45,742 nucleotides of DNA from a virus. The DNA is taken from IMG/VR virus record IMGVR_UViG_3300042503_001584, positions 1 through 45,742 of that record. One strand, 5' to 3'. Shown one piece after another: positions 1 through 9,384 of the stretch. The notes beneath the pieces were generated by a model. The model saw nothing but the letters and a program-made list of their open reading frames with translations. It did no database searches and was not told where the DNA came from. Each line of letters begins with the position of its first letter. The first letter of the stretch is position 1. The position numbers and the translations under genes were made by a program.

Positions 1-518
1 TCATAGTGAAATAGGTATGTATTTAGAGTTGCTGTTGTTGCTGATGTGGTGAATTGACCCCAGGCAAACCACCAACCATCTCCTAGAGATGTTCTATTAC
101 TGGTGCCATGTACTCCAGCTTCTCCAACATACGAACCACCACTTGTATATTCATACCGATACATATAGTTTGGATGACTATATCCTGTGGTAGTTTTATA
201 AATTATTGAGTATGTGTATGTTGTATTTGGAGAAACTGATAATCCAGTACCATAAGAATATAAATTTGGACAACAAACTACAGAACCATCATTATAAAAA
301 TCAACATATTTAGAAGTTACAACTCCAAGTGAGGGTATATAGACAGATTCTTCACCATTGGTTACTCTATATGTAGCAGAACTTTGATTGCTTTGTTGAT
401 ACGCTATAGAGTTTAAAATATTAGTTGCATTAACTCCTTTAAAACTCTTGAGATTTGCTGCATCTAGGCATAAAATTAATCCATTAGTTACGATGGAAGG
501 AGAGTGGGAAAGTGCCAT
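1..518 (-). CDS. Tail-fibre/adhesin-like structural protein, 3' end beyond the window
   Basis: An open frame runs from ATG at 516-518 to the window edge: 172 codons are visible and the C-terminus is missing. The product begins MALSHSPSIV and carries the motif GLILCLDAANLKSF (about residues 13-26). That motif is common at the start of phage LamG/concanavalin-like adhesins. The rest is rich in Thr, Ser, Tyr and Gly, as in beta-sandwich virion proteins. It is the last visible gene of the fibre cassette and probably a host-binding decoration or fibre subunit. Only a weak GGA lies upstream of the ATG, with no strong ribosome binding site. The function is inferred from motif, composition and context; no enzymatic motif is seen. 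Confidence 0.7.
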   Translation of the reverse strand, partial: MALSHSPSIVTNGLILCLDAANLKSFKGVNATNILNSIAYQQSNQSSATYRVTNGEESVYIPSLGVVTSKYVDFYNDGSVVCCPNLYSYGTGLSVSPNTTYTYSIIYKTTTGYSHPNYMYRYEYTSGGSYVGEAGVHGTSNRTSLGDGWWFAWGQFTTSATTATLNTYLFHY

Positions 519-641
519 AATTAATTATATCCAAAAAGTAGATTATGCCTATGCATATATTTAGACTAAAAATTGTCTAGTATATCATATAGTTATTATA
601 ACTAGAGTTAATCTCTGGAACGTTTAAAAATCCTTGTAGTA
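519..641. other. Intergenic spacer with small inverted repeats
   Basis: This 123-nt spacer is the longest gap within the fibre cassette. It holds an inverted repeat TAGAC-N8-GTCTA (562-579) and a second short palindrome around AGTTATTATAACT. Read on the minus strand, TCTAAATA near 559-566 is one base away from the NATAAATA late octamer. No hairpin is followed by a T-run, so I do not call a terminator. A weak late promoter for the partial downstream gene is possible. Confidence 0.35.
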
Positions 642-2171
642 TCATATTGATGTTTTAAATGTATTGATTGGGAAATTAAGTCCAGATTCACTAATATTTG
701 CTGTAGTTTGAGTTGCATTTAATAGTGTTACGGCAAAATCAGAGATGGTTGTATTAGATGTAAAATCACCATTAGTCCCCCAAGAAAATGTGTTATATTG
801 AACAATATAACTTGTTAACATTCCACCAAAACTAGCATTACTTAGTTTTGTCATATATGCACCAGTTTTTGATCCATCTACTGGTAATTTACATAGCAAT
901 CCACATGTTTCTTCGGGTTGAAATGGAACAATATTCCCAAGTATTCCAGCAAATATTAATGAATTAGAATCAGCTATTATCTTATATGCTGGTGTATTAC
1001 CATTAAATCCTGTACTGAAATCATCCAAATCTCCACCAAATGATCGTCCAAAAAGAAGATTTCCGTTTGATGGATCAAATTTTCCTAAAAAGACATCAGA
1101 ACCTCCAGCTGTATTAACATTAGTTTGACCTAAAATGTATACATTATTAGAGGTATCTGTTGTTACTCTCGCACCAGCGATAATTTCAGAAGAATTAAAA
1201 GTTGGTGATTGTATTATTCTTTGCCACACAAGTGAAGCACTAGAATTTATCTTTGTTAATGATAGTCCATAATTACTTGTTGCTATTCTTCCAGAAAATC
1301 CAGTTAGATATATGTTATCGTTGGAATCAATATGTAATGGGCTAGTATACGGAACATAATCAGTAATTTGAATTTGCTTACACCAAATTAAGCTACCATT
1401 TGTTTTATTGTGTTTTCCTATAAGTGGAATGGTTTGACCATCAGTAGATCCAGACCAATATATATTCTCGCTTGAATCTAGATGAATTCCATTTACAAAT
1501 TGATTGGATGCACCAGCAGATGCAGTAATTATTTTAGACCAAGCTACATTCAAAGTATTAGAACTTATAGAACATTTGGTTAAAATTACATCTGTAAATG
1601 TACCGTTGTCACCAAAATGGTTATATGCTACGTAAATATTACCAGAAGAATCTACTACAGATAAGACATTATCTTCTTGCTCATCGAGTGATCCATCGGT
1701 TAAATACATCCTGTATACTTCAAGTGGAATAGTGCTACCATATTGTCCAGGTGGAGAAATATTTGAGGTGGTTATTTTTACAACAAGAACATCACTAGCA
1801 GTTCCAAAAGCTGCAGAGTAAGTTGTTCCTATTACATAAACTGTAGATCCATCTGGTGTGACATGTAAATTAGTTCCCCAATGTATTATTGATGATGCAT
1901 TGTTGGGAATTCTAGCGGTCCATTGCGGATCTCCAGATTCATTAAATTTGACTACAACACAATAACTACTTGAAGACCAATCATATGATGAATTTCCAAG
2001 AACATAAATATTGCCACTACTATCTTTGGCAATATCTTGTGTATAATATGCGTCACTTTGTGAGGAACTAAAATTTAAATTTATACTTTGCAGCCAGTAT
2101 GGTATACTTCCTGAAGATTTTCCTATACCAAATGCTCTGCTGCTTCCTAAACCAAATGCTATTGGACTCAT
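642..2171 (-). CDS. Beta-propeller (SBBP-type repeat) virion protein
   Basis: This 509-residue protein is built from a repeated blade signature, D-S-x-x-N-I-Y-x-x-G. I count seven copies: DSSGNIYVLG, TPDGSTVYVIG, DSSGNIYVAY, DSSENIYWSG, DSNDNIYLTG, DTSNNVYILG and ADSNSLIFAG. They are spaced at roughly 50-80 residues, as expected for a single closed propeller. The N-terminus (MSPIAFGLGSSRAFGIG) is a short glycine-rich segment without a signal peptide. An AAGGTG ribosome binding site lies 5 nt before the ATG, and the gene follows the 1120-codon fibre gene by 8 nt, so the two are co-transcribed. The likely role is a tail-fibre or capsid-surface adhesin that contacts host glycans. The propeller is well supported; the binding role is inference. 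Confidence 0.75.
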   Translation of the reverse strand: MSPIAFGLGSSRAFGIGKSSGSIPYWLQSINLNFSSSQSDAYYTQDIAKDSSGNIYVLGNSSYDWSSSSYCVVVKFNESGDPQWTARIPNNASSIIHWGTNLHVTPDGSTVYVIGTTYSAAFGTASDVLVVKITTSNISPPGQYGSTIPLEVYRMYLTDGSLDEQEDNVLSVVDSSGNIYVAYNHFGDNGTFTDVILTKCSISSNTLNVAWSKIITASAGASNQFVNGIHLDSSENIYWSGSTDGQTIPLIGKHNKTNGSLIWCKQIQITDYVPYTSPLHIDSNDNIYLTGFSGRIATSNYGLSLTKINSSASLVWQRIIQSPTFNSSEIIAGARVTTDTSNNVYILGQTNVNTAGGSDVFLGKFDPSNGNLLFGRSFGGDLDDFSTGFNGNTPAYKIIADSNSLIFAGILGNIVPFQPEETCGLLCKLPVDGSKTGAYMTKLSNASFGGMLTSYIVQYNTFSWGTNGDFTSNTTISDFAVTLLNATQTTANISESGLNFPINTFKTSI

Positions 2172-2179
2172 TTTACACC

Positions 2180-5100
2180 TTAAGTAAAGAGATTTGTATT
2201 GCCTGAACCAAATACGATGATAGTTCCAGCACTATCTCTTACAATGGTAAATGTAATTATATCAAAATGAACTGTTGGTGTTGGGGCATCTCCACCAACC
2301 CACTTAACTCCACCAGTAATAGCAGAACCATTTACACTACAAGCTTCACCATAAGTATGTGCTGTATCTCCATCAATAATTAGAGTTATTGTTGTTGCTC
2401 TACTGTTTGCTGTTGGGACATTAGTGAATGCCCAAGTAATTACAGGAGCATTGAGATCTCCAAGAATTACAGTTCCCAGTGATATATCAACTGTGAGCGT
2501 ACCAGAAGAAGGAGCAAGAGTAGTAGTAAAAGTATTTGCTACTGTTTCGGTAACTTGTTTTAGGACTACCGTGCCACCATATGGGGCTAATTTTATAGTA
2601 CCATCAGCATCTACATCAATAGAAGGTAGTCCAGAGACATCATTAACGCTGAAAATACTTCCAGAGGTGAGATTGTTAGTGATGGAGAAGAGTTGACCAG
2701 CTGATCCTTCCCAACTCAAGGTGCCATTGTTGATAGTGTATGGGACTTGGGTGATGTGGGTTGATGTAGTAGCATCTGCAGCGAGAAGGAATTTGCCACG
2801 TACATCAAATTTTTGGAGGGGGGTTGTGGTTCCTATGCCGACATTTCCAGAGTTTGCAATAAATAAATATTCTGGACTCGTATCTCTGGAGGATAGAGAT
2901 AACCCCATACTATCAGAAGCTACTGGTGCAATTTGCGCCCAAGCGTTATTATCTGACCAGTTTGCATTAACAATTAATGACTTTGCACCTCTTTGGAAAA
3001 GAGCATATTGATTTGCTCCTCCCTTAACATGTAAAATTGTTGTTGGATTTGTTGTACCTATGCCGACATTTCCAGTTACACCAAAATTTCCATTAACAAC
3101 TGCACCGTGCCCATTATTTAATTGTAGAAGAGAGGCAGCAGCAGTAGCTGTTCCAAAATGGAAACCAATAGTATCTCCACCGCCTGCTGGACTTACTCCT
3201 GCACCACCTTGGAAATAACTAAGTCCATAACCATCAGCATTTGCAAATCTCCAGATCGGATTTCTTGCATTACCTGCATAATAACTACTATAAAATCCAA
3301 CTTCCCCAGGAGAATAAAATCCTCCAGAAGCAGTGACGCTAGATGAGAACGTAGCTGCTGCGGTACTTGCTAATGTTAATGCAAGTGTTCCACCTGGGGT
3401 TGCGTTACTACTAATATCAATTGTATTATTGACATAAAACTTAAGTGAACCACCTACAGCTGTTCTGCCAGCAACAATAAAGTTATCTCCATTATTTCCA
3501 AGAGCAAGACCATTCCACCATAAAGTTGATGAATAGTTATTGCTTCCTGAAGAATACGCAATTCTATGGAAAGATCCACCAACTGGTTGACTTAAATTGC
3601 CTGAATTGTCAATTCGTGCCAAACTACTATATGATAAAGTTCTTCCAGCAGCTCCACCAGTTTCACCAAAAAATGTAAATCCTTGATTGAATAGCAGATA
3701 ATTTGAAGTGTCACTAGTAGGAGCAATATAAGTTCCCCCAGTTGTAGTATGCCTTACATTATATCCAATACCACCATATGAACCTCCAGAGTATCCGGCA
3801 ACTAATCCACGACCTTCTGTTGTGCCATTACCCAGATTAACGTTATACCCTCCGGTTGCGTCTCCAAAGTTGGTGGCAGTGACAGTTCCCACCACATCTA
3901 ACTTGCTTGTTGGGCTTGCGGATCCAATGCCAACATTCCCACTACTTCCTACCACCTTTAGGATTAATCCCGCCTTACCATTATAAAGATGAAAATCACG
4001 GAATCTGGTATATCCGCTAGCATATCCCGCATAACTTACAACAACAGCAGCGCCATCGCTGTCTGTAGCGTGATTTTCAACACTATCATCTCTTAGGACC
4101 AATCTGCCACCGCCACTTTGAACAATTCCCGTGGTGGAGATGTTTCCTGTTACGTTAATTGTATAGCCCGACGAAGGTAGTTCAATCATCGTATCACCAC
4201 CTTGGATTCTTAAGGTGCCGTAACTTGAGTTGTCTCTATTGTAACAAAGAATATATCCAATCCCACCGGACATTCCCATCTCAACACCAAGTCCAGAATA
4301 CGAACTTCCAGTCGGAGTATTCCACCATCCAGTTGCACGAACCTGCTCCAAGGTGCGTAATCCAGAGGATGCGGATGCAATACCTACCACCTCTAACTTG
4401 CTTGCTGGATTTGTGGTTCCGATACCAACATTACCAGATGAATTAATATAAATTCTAGAACTTCCATTATTTCTAATATCAACTGCAAATGCACCCAAAT
4501 TTTCTAAAGTGGTAGTTCCAGTAGCTGGATTATATAATTGCAATCTTGCGTATGATGATCCTCCTTCAATTCCTGAACCTTGGCGAATGTCAGCGTCTGC
4601 ACCAAGTCCAATACCAGAACCAGTAACATGAAGAGGTCTTTGTGGATTTGTGGTTCCGATTCCAACATTACCATTAGCTGCAATTCTTAGTTTCTCACTA
4701 CCATAATCAGTATCAGATGCCCCAACACCAAGTCTCGTGTAAAATGCGATATTACCACCCGTATCACTTGAGGTGCTGAATATTTTAAGAGTACGAGTTG
4801 AAGTACTATACGTTAACCCCTGACGAAAATCATTATCATAGAAAATTCCTATTCTACCATCGTGCCAAGTTTGATGGATGGAACCATCAACATGAAGTTT
4901 AGCTACAGGATTAGCAACTCCGATTCCAACATTTCCAGAAGAATCAATGGCAAATCTAGTGGCCGCTGCATTAACATCCCAAATGCTAAATCCTGCATTA
5001 GAAACACCGACTATACCCTGTCGGATATTATATGGGGTTTGTAGGTTTGCAGTTCCAGATATCCTAATTGCAGATAATCCATCATTTGCAGTGTGTATAT

Positions 5101-5542
5101 GTAATTTTTCAGCAATGCTGTCTGTTCCAATTCCAACATTTCCATTCGTTAACCACCAAGGACCACCAGTGGATAACTTAATAGGAGTTACTGAACCATC
5201 TACAAGTTTTTCGGTGGTTACTGTATTATTTGCAGGTGATCCAATATCTAATAAATTACCATAGCAAACAATAAAACAACTAACTCCTGCTGCAGGAGCA
5301 ATTGCAAATATAATTTGATTGAAACTGATTCTAAATCCTGTATCTCCTGTTGGATCTGGCTCCTGAATTACACCGCCAAGAGATACTAAAAGTTGCTCAG
5401 AACTTATAGGATAAAACGCAGAAGTTACCCCATTCACAGTGCGAGTGAGGTTAAAAGTGGTCAAAACTCCATTGAACTGAGATTCAATGGAGTTTATTAG
5501 AACTACTTCACCACTTAAAGGTTCTCTTCCGATATAAGCCAT
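2180..5542 (-). CDS. Tail fibre with GNVGIG repeats
   Basis: This 1120-residue fibre protein should act at the tail tip in host recognition. The N-terminal part (about 1-130, starting MAYIGREPLSGEVV) matches the attachment-type module seen in many marine cyanophage fibres, including a 'TTEKLVDGSVTPIKLS' linker. Seven copies of the trimerisation-type repeat GNVGIGxxxPxxKLxV follow, separating variable Ser/Gly/Tyr-rich beta segments that probably form trimeric beta-structures. The last 140 residues form a compact Thr/Val-rich tip. The repeats are similar at DNA level and are also found in the 438-codon fibre gene, so intragenic recombination is likely. Start: ATG at 5542, eight bases after the preceding stop, with a poor ribosome binding site. 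Confidence 0.85.
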   Translation of the reverse strand: MAYIGREPLSGEVVLINSIESQFNGVLTTFNLTRTVNGVTSAFYPISSEQLLVSLGGVIQEPDPTGDTGFRISFNQIIFAIAPAAGVSCFIVCYGNLLDIGSPANNTVTTEKLVDGSVTPIKLSTGGPWWLTNGNVGIGTDSIAEKLHIHTANDGLSAIRISGTANLQTPYNIRQGIVGVSNAGFSIWDVNAAATRFAIDSSGNVGIGVANPVAKLHVDGSIHQTWHDGRIGIFYDNDFRQGLTYSTSTRTLKIFSTSSDTGGNIAFYTRLGVGASDTDYGSEKLRIAANGNVGIGTTNPQRPLHVTGSGIGLGADADIRQGSGIEGGSSYARLQLYNPATGTTTLENLGAFAVDIRNNGSSRIYINSSGNVGIGTTNPASKLEVVGIASASSGLRTLEQVRATGWWNTPTGSSYSGLGVEMGMSGGIGYILCYNRDNSSYGTLRIQGGDTMIELPSSGYTINVTGNISTTGIVQSGGGRLVLRDDSVENHATDSDGAAVVVSYAGYASGYTRFRDFHLYNGKAGLILKVVGSSGNVGIGSASPTSKLDVVGTVTATNFGDATGGYNVNLGNGTTEGRGLVAGYSGGSYGGIGYNVRHTTTGGTYIAPTSDTSNYLLFNQGFTFFGETGGAAGRTLSYSSLARIDNSGNLSQPVGGSFHRIAYSSGSNNYSSTLWWNGLALGNNGDNFIVAGRTAVGGSLKFYVNNTIDISSNATPGGTLALTLASTAAATFSSSVTASGGFYSPGEVGFYSSYYAGNARNPIWRFANADGYGLSYFQGGAGVSPAGGGDTIGFHFGTATAAASLLQLNNGHGAVVNGNFGVTGNVGIGTTNPTTILHVKGGANQYALFQRGAKSLIVNANWSDNNAWAQIAPVASDSMGLSLSSRDTSPEYLFIANSGNVGIGTTTPLQKFDVRGKFLLAADATTSTHITQVPYTINNGTLSWEGSAGQLFSITNNLTSGSIFSVNDVSGLPSIDVDADGTIKLAPYGGTVVLKQVTETVANTFTTTLAPSSGTLTVDISLGTVILGDLNAPVITWAFTNVPTANSRATTITLIIDGDTAHTYGEACSVNGSAITGGVKWVGGDAPTPTVHFDIITFTIVRDSAGTIIVFGSGNTNLFT

Positions 5543-5550
5543 GTGTTTTT

Positions 5551-6087
5551 CTAACTATTTAGTGCTTGGCTGTAGGTGGTCATTACCTCTTCTGGAGTAT
5601 TATCAATAACTTCTAGATAATGTTGATACTTTTCATACTCTTCAGTGTCTACTTCAGGTCTTTCATTCTCTAGAATATACTCTGGTAGATTTTCAATAGC
5701 ATTTGCATATTCTCTGAGTTGCTTGTTAAATATCCAATTGTCTGCTGCTTCTTGTACCCATTCTGGTACTGGTCCGATGGTTGTGTCACCTGTAATAGTC
5801 TTTGGATACTGTTCTTTGATTGCAGTGATTGTGTCTTGCCAGATTGTGGTTCCATTGATTTGGTCCCAGTACTGCATATCCTGTTGTTCTTGTAGAGAAG
5901 GATACTCTTGTTGACGAAGAGTTTTGTAGTCAGGTTTGATTACATCTAGACCTTCTACAATTTCTATTCCTTGTTCAGCAACGTCTTGAAGAAACCGTTG
6001 ATATTCAGGATTTATTGAATCTATTGCAATATAAACATTATCAGAGTAACGTTTTATTGTATTTCCTAGGGTAATTTTATACATCAT
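5551..6087 (-). CDS. Possible tail-fibre assembly protein (178 aa)
   Basis: I place the start at the ATG ending at 6087, not at the upstream in-frame ATG at 6129. At 6087 the ATG overlaps the TGA of the preceding gene (ATGA), which is typical translational coupling, and the protein then begins MMYKITLGNTIKR. The product is acidic, with the helical segment YWDQINGTTIWQDTITAI and a charged C-terminal half rich in Glu and Tyr. It lies between two fibre genes. Size, acidity and position resemble phage tail-fibre assembly chaperones, but I see no diagnostic motif. It could equally be a small structural protein. Confidence 0.6.
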   Translation of the reverse strand: MMYKITLGNTIKRYSDNVYIAIDSINPEYQRFLQDVAEQGIEIVEGLDVIKPDYKTLRQQEYPSLQEQQDMQYWDQINGTTIWQDTITAIKEQYPKTITGDTTIGPVPEWVQEAADNWIFNKQLREYANAIENLPEYILENERPEVDTEEYEKYQHYLEVIDNTPEEVMTTYSQALNS

Positions 6088-7100
6088 AGTTCTGCAGAGG
6101 CAAATATTGTTGCGCCAATATGGATCCAAGTATAAAAAGAACTATTATTTGTAGTTGTGCTTGTAAGAAAAAATCCATCTGGATGCGTATTATATGAAAG
6201 TCCGGTGTGGGCGATATTGGATGTAGATTGAAATCCTACAAGAGCCCAATCTCCATTATCAGTTATATTTGGAGTAGCTCTCATTGTAACTGGGAAGTAA
6301 TATAGTTGAGATTCAAAATATCCATTTTTATGTAAAAAATGATAATGAGTAGGCAAAACATAAAAATACCTCTGACACAACGCTAATTCCTCACCATAAC
6401 TGCGGTGCTCAAACGGAGTGGCAGTTTTTCCAATCTCCACCTGATAGTTTGTAACTTCTACATAATCACCAGATGAAATAGACATGAATGAGTATGTAAT
6501 TGGGTCAATCAAAAAAATGTCAAAATAATTATAAGTTGTGCTGGTGATAAAAGTTGTATATGATAGATACTCCCATTGACCACTTCCACTGTGTTGTGCA
6601 TAATCATACGGGCCGCCACTTCCATCATAATTTATAAGTACTACTTTTGCGTTACTTTTAACCCACGCTGAAACAGTAACAAATTTTCCATCTAAATGAG
6701 ACATAAATTCATATCTCTGCCTAAATCCTATATATGCACTTGATTGTGAAGAAGTTGCTTCAAATCTGAGTCCAGTATTATTTTCATTTCTGTATTGTTT
6801 AGGTAAATCTGTAGTTATTTGTCTAAAAGTTGCTGTTATTCCATCACTTTTATCGGTCACCCACCTATCCAAATAATATGTGTTATGAACAATATTGGTA
6901 GAGGATGTATAATTCCCTCTTTGAGAGATTTTAAAATCTCCATTGATCATTAAATTTTTCCTGCCAGCACCAATCAAACTAAATGCATCTTGAGGAGTAT
7001 TGGTTGCCATCAAAGCGGCCCCATTTACACCAATAGGTCTCTCAAGTTCTGCAAGTTTTTCTCTGATGTTAACTGCTGGTTTTTGTATGCGTACTGCCAT
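6084..7100 (-). CDS. Virion protein with carbohydrate-binding-like domain
   Basis: This is a 338-residue protein. Residues 1-45 (MAVRIQKPAVNIREKLAELERPIG) are a short helical anchor seen at the start of cyanophage fibre-type proteins. From about residue 46 the motif GRKNLMINGDFKISQRGN opens a jelly-roll module like the CBM4/9-type modules in phage adhesins. It ends near ATPFEHRSYGEELALCQRYF, a recurrent phage tail-protein signature. The final 100 residues are a Tyr/Thr-rich tip. A GGAG ribosome binding site lies 7 nt upstream of the ATG, inside the end of the previous gene, and the downstream gene overlaps by ATGA. The role is probably receptor binding; no catalytic residues were recognised. 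Confidence 0.75.
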   Translation of the reverse strand: MAVRIQKPAVNIREKLAELERPIGVNGAALMATNTPQDAFSLIGAGRKNLMINGDFKISQRGNYTSSTNIVHNTYYLDRWVTDKSDGITATFRQITTDLPKQYRNENNTGLRFEATSSQSSAYIGFRQRYEFMSHLDGKFVTVSAWVKSNAKVVLINYDGSGGPYDYAQHSGSGQWEYLSYTTFITSTTYNYFDIFLIDPITYSFMSISSGDYVEVTNYQVEIGKTATPFEHRSYGEELALCQRYFYVLPTHYHFLHKNGYFESQLYYFPVTMRATPNITDNGDWALVGFQSTSNIAHTGLSYNTHPDGFFLTSTTTNNSSFYTWIHIGATIFASAEL

Positions 7101-7101
7101 A

Positions 7102-9381
7102 TTATTGCTCCGCTATTAAACCATTGCTTGCACTTATAGCAGTCGTAACCGCTGTCGTAGTATTATTTATTCTCTCTAGTCCTCTGAAGTCAGAACGTCC
7201 AGAACTGGTGCCTACTGAGAGTATCTGGTATGTATCGTCATATGCAAGTGCAGTTACTGCATCTGATGAACCATAGAGAGTACACTGTGAGTTTGGTTGG
7301 AAGAGTGCTTTTTCGTCTTCGTAGATTTTTCTGATTTGTTCTGGAGATGGTGCGGATGCTGAAATACGGAATAATGATATTTGTCCACTATAAGCAAGAC
7401 TAACTGAACCACTATGAGAACCAGCACCTATAACTAAATTTTTATAAGTTGCACTAGAAAAATTTATATTATTTGGACTTGTATTTGAAGAAATGCTTTG
7501 AAGAATGCCATTTCTATATGCAAATACAGTTGTCCCATTTCTAACTATTGCAATTTGTGTCCATCCAGAATTTTCATGAGGACCAATGCTTAAAAGTATA
7601 GAAGTTCCTCTTTCGGAATACTGAAGAGTATTTCCATCTCCACCAGAATTTAATACTAGCAATGATAGAGAATTTGATTGATTATAATCTCCTAAAGTAA
7701 ATATTGATTGATCTGGTAAAATAGTCGGAGAATTAATCCATAATATTATGGAATAATTTCCAGTTCCAAAATCTAATGCAGAATTATAAGGTTGTTGTAG
7801 ATAATTACTTGTACTAAATCCACTATAAGCAACCAGATTTGAACCAGTTGCAACAGGAGATTTGGTAATGGTTCCGTATACTGCAAGACCATTGTTGTTT
7901 ACTGAACGGTCTGCTTCTAATAATTCTCTTACAAAAAGATTATCAATAGTAAAGCCATATGATACATCGCCATAACCATAAAATCCTAAAGAGTATCCCG
8001 TAGTGCCAGTGTAAGTGATTATAAAAGATTTAAATCCAGTAGAACTTAATGTCAATGGAATATTGCTGGAGTTTGCCTGAGATAATTCTAATCTTCCATT
8101 GGTAAAAGCAGTTACATTTACAGTTATAGAATATTTTCTTCCGTTTACTAAAGTTCCTGATGAAGTTCCTAATAATTGATATCCTGCACCAGAAGAAACA
8201 GTTGCAACTCCACCTGAAATAGTCCAAGCAGCACTTCTAGATTCCCAACCAGTAGTGCTTGAAAAATCTCCATATTGATTTAATTCAGTTCCAGTCACAC
8301 TTGCAGTGCTAGTATCACTTAACCAAGCACCTTTGATGTCTCCGTGCATCCATCCTGTGTTATACGAAGTAGTAATAAAATTTGACATTGTGGTTGATGC
8401 TTTGAGGGCACCAAATCCAGTAAAATTGCTTAATCCATTCGTTCCTGTAGAGATATTAGAATAACTATACGCAATACCACGATATATCACACCATCCAAC
8501 ATGTCATATGAACCACTCCACCCACTATTATTATGATATATTAATTGAAGAGAAGAAGTTGTTGTAAAATTTGTATAATAATACCATCCAATTGAACTTC
8601 CGCCTCCACCAAAGCATACCCATAAACCATTATTTTTATCAAAAGTCACCGTCTGTGTAGCAACAGATGAATAAGTTAAATTTGAAACTGTTCCATCATC
8701 TCTAATAACACTCACACCACCATTAGTCGCAGCAGCAATCGTAGGAACAGGTAATCCAGTAGCAGGATCAATAGGTGCATTTGGAAGCACTGTCATTGAT
8801 ACGTCGTTTAAATTATTATTGGATAGCACTGAAAGTGCTGGCAAACTTCCATTATTAGATAAAAATGTATGTAAATTTGTATTTCTTAACGATAATGGTG
8901 AAGTATCTAGTCCCCCAAAATTTGTAGCTGTTGTATGAGAATATGCATTATCTGATATAAAATTTATTTTTATAATACCATATGAATTAAGAGTTGTAGT
9001 AACACAAATTATGCCGTTTAAAGCGGATGTTGCGGTATATGCATTATTAAAAACTGGCAAAACTCCTTGATTCCAATTAGAAGTTCCAGTTCCAGTAAAT
9101 TTCATCCACATTGACATATCTGGATCATCACCGTCATAAATTGTAAAAATTCCATTTGATTCTAGCACTAAAATAGCAACCGCAGGAAAATCTCTACGAC
9201 TTCCACGGGTTGCAGTGTTTAGTGTTTCGTTGTACCAAGAGGTGTGTTGAGTTCTCTTTCTCCACTGACCACCATCAGAGTCTTTTCTTGTGTCATATAC
9301 AAAAACATCAACAGCATTATCAGCAGTGGTTGCACTTAATGCACCTACATTAACTTCTCCAAGCGAACCGTAAATTGCCAT
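7102..9381 (-). CDS. LamG-domain virion protein
   Basis: This is a 759-residue structural protein. The N-terminus (MAIYGSLGEVNVGALSA, then a DGGQWRKRTQHTSWYNE segment at about 37-52) is the conserved cyanophage module that precedes displayed adhesins. Residues about 100-350 are low-complexity beta-rich sequence. Residues about 365-485 look like a carbohydrate-binding jelly roll (NQYGDFSSTTGWESRS). Residues about 520-675 match a LamG/concanavalin-like fold: the ALDFGTGNYSIILWIN strand, the GWTQIAIVRNG strand, and the closing ISLFRISASAPSPEQIRKIY. The gene starts 3 nt after the previous stop, with GAGG 10 nt upstream. Sugar binding is inferred from the fold. Confidence 0.8.
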   Translation of the reverse strand: MAIYGSLGEVNVGALSATTADNAVDVFVYDTRKDSDGGQWRKRTQHTSWYNETLNTATRGSRRDFPAVAILVLESNGIFTIYDGDDPDMSMWMKFTGTGTSNWNQGVLPVFNNAYTATSALNGIICVTTTLNSYGIIKINFISDNAYSHTTATNFGGLDTSPLSLRNTNLHTFLSNNGSLPALSVLSNNNLNDVSMTVLPNAPIDPATGLPVPTIAAATNGGVSVIRDDGTVSNLTYSSVATQTVTFDKNNGLWVCFGGGGSSIGWYYYTNFTTTSSLQLIYHNNSGWSGSYDMLDGVIYRGIAYSYSNISTGTNGLSNFTGFGALKASTTMSNFITTSYNTGWMHGDIKGAWLSDTSTASVTGTELNQYGDFSSTTGWESRSAAWTISGGVATVSSGAGYQLLGTSSGTLVNGRKYSITVNVTAFTNGRLELSQANSSNIPLTLSSTGFKSFIITYTGTTGYSLGFYGYGDVSYGFTIDNLFVRELLEADRSVNNNGLAVYGTITKSPVATGSNLVAYSGFSTSNYLQQPYNSALDFGTGNYSIILWINSPTILPDQSIFTLGDYNQSNSLSLLVLNSGGDGNTLQYSERGTSILLSIGPHENSGWTQIAIVRNGTTVFAYRNGILQSISSNTSPNNINFSSATYKNLVIGAGSHSGSVSLAYSGQISLFRISASAPSPEQIRKIYEDEKALFQPNSQCTLYGSSDAVTALAYDDTYQILSVGTSSGRSDFRGLERINNTTTAVTTAISASNGLIAEQ

Positions 9382-9384
9382 ATC

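Noticed and set aside
5556-5563. ACTAAATA as a late promoter for the 1120-aa fibre
   Set aside because: One base off the octamer and only 13 nt before the ATG, too close for a usual leader.
6088-6129. Upstream start of the 5551-6087 gene
   Set aside because: It would overlap the preceding gene by 46 nt; the ATGA coupling at 6084-6087 is the better start.
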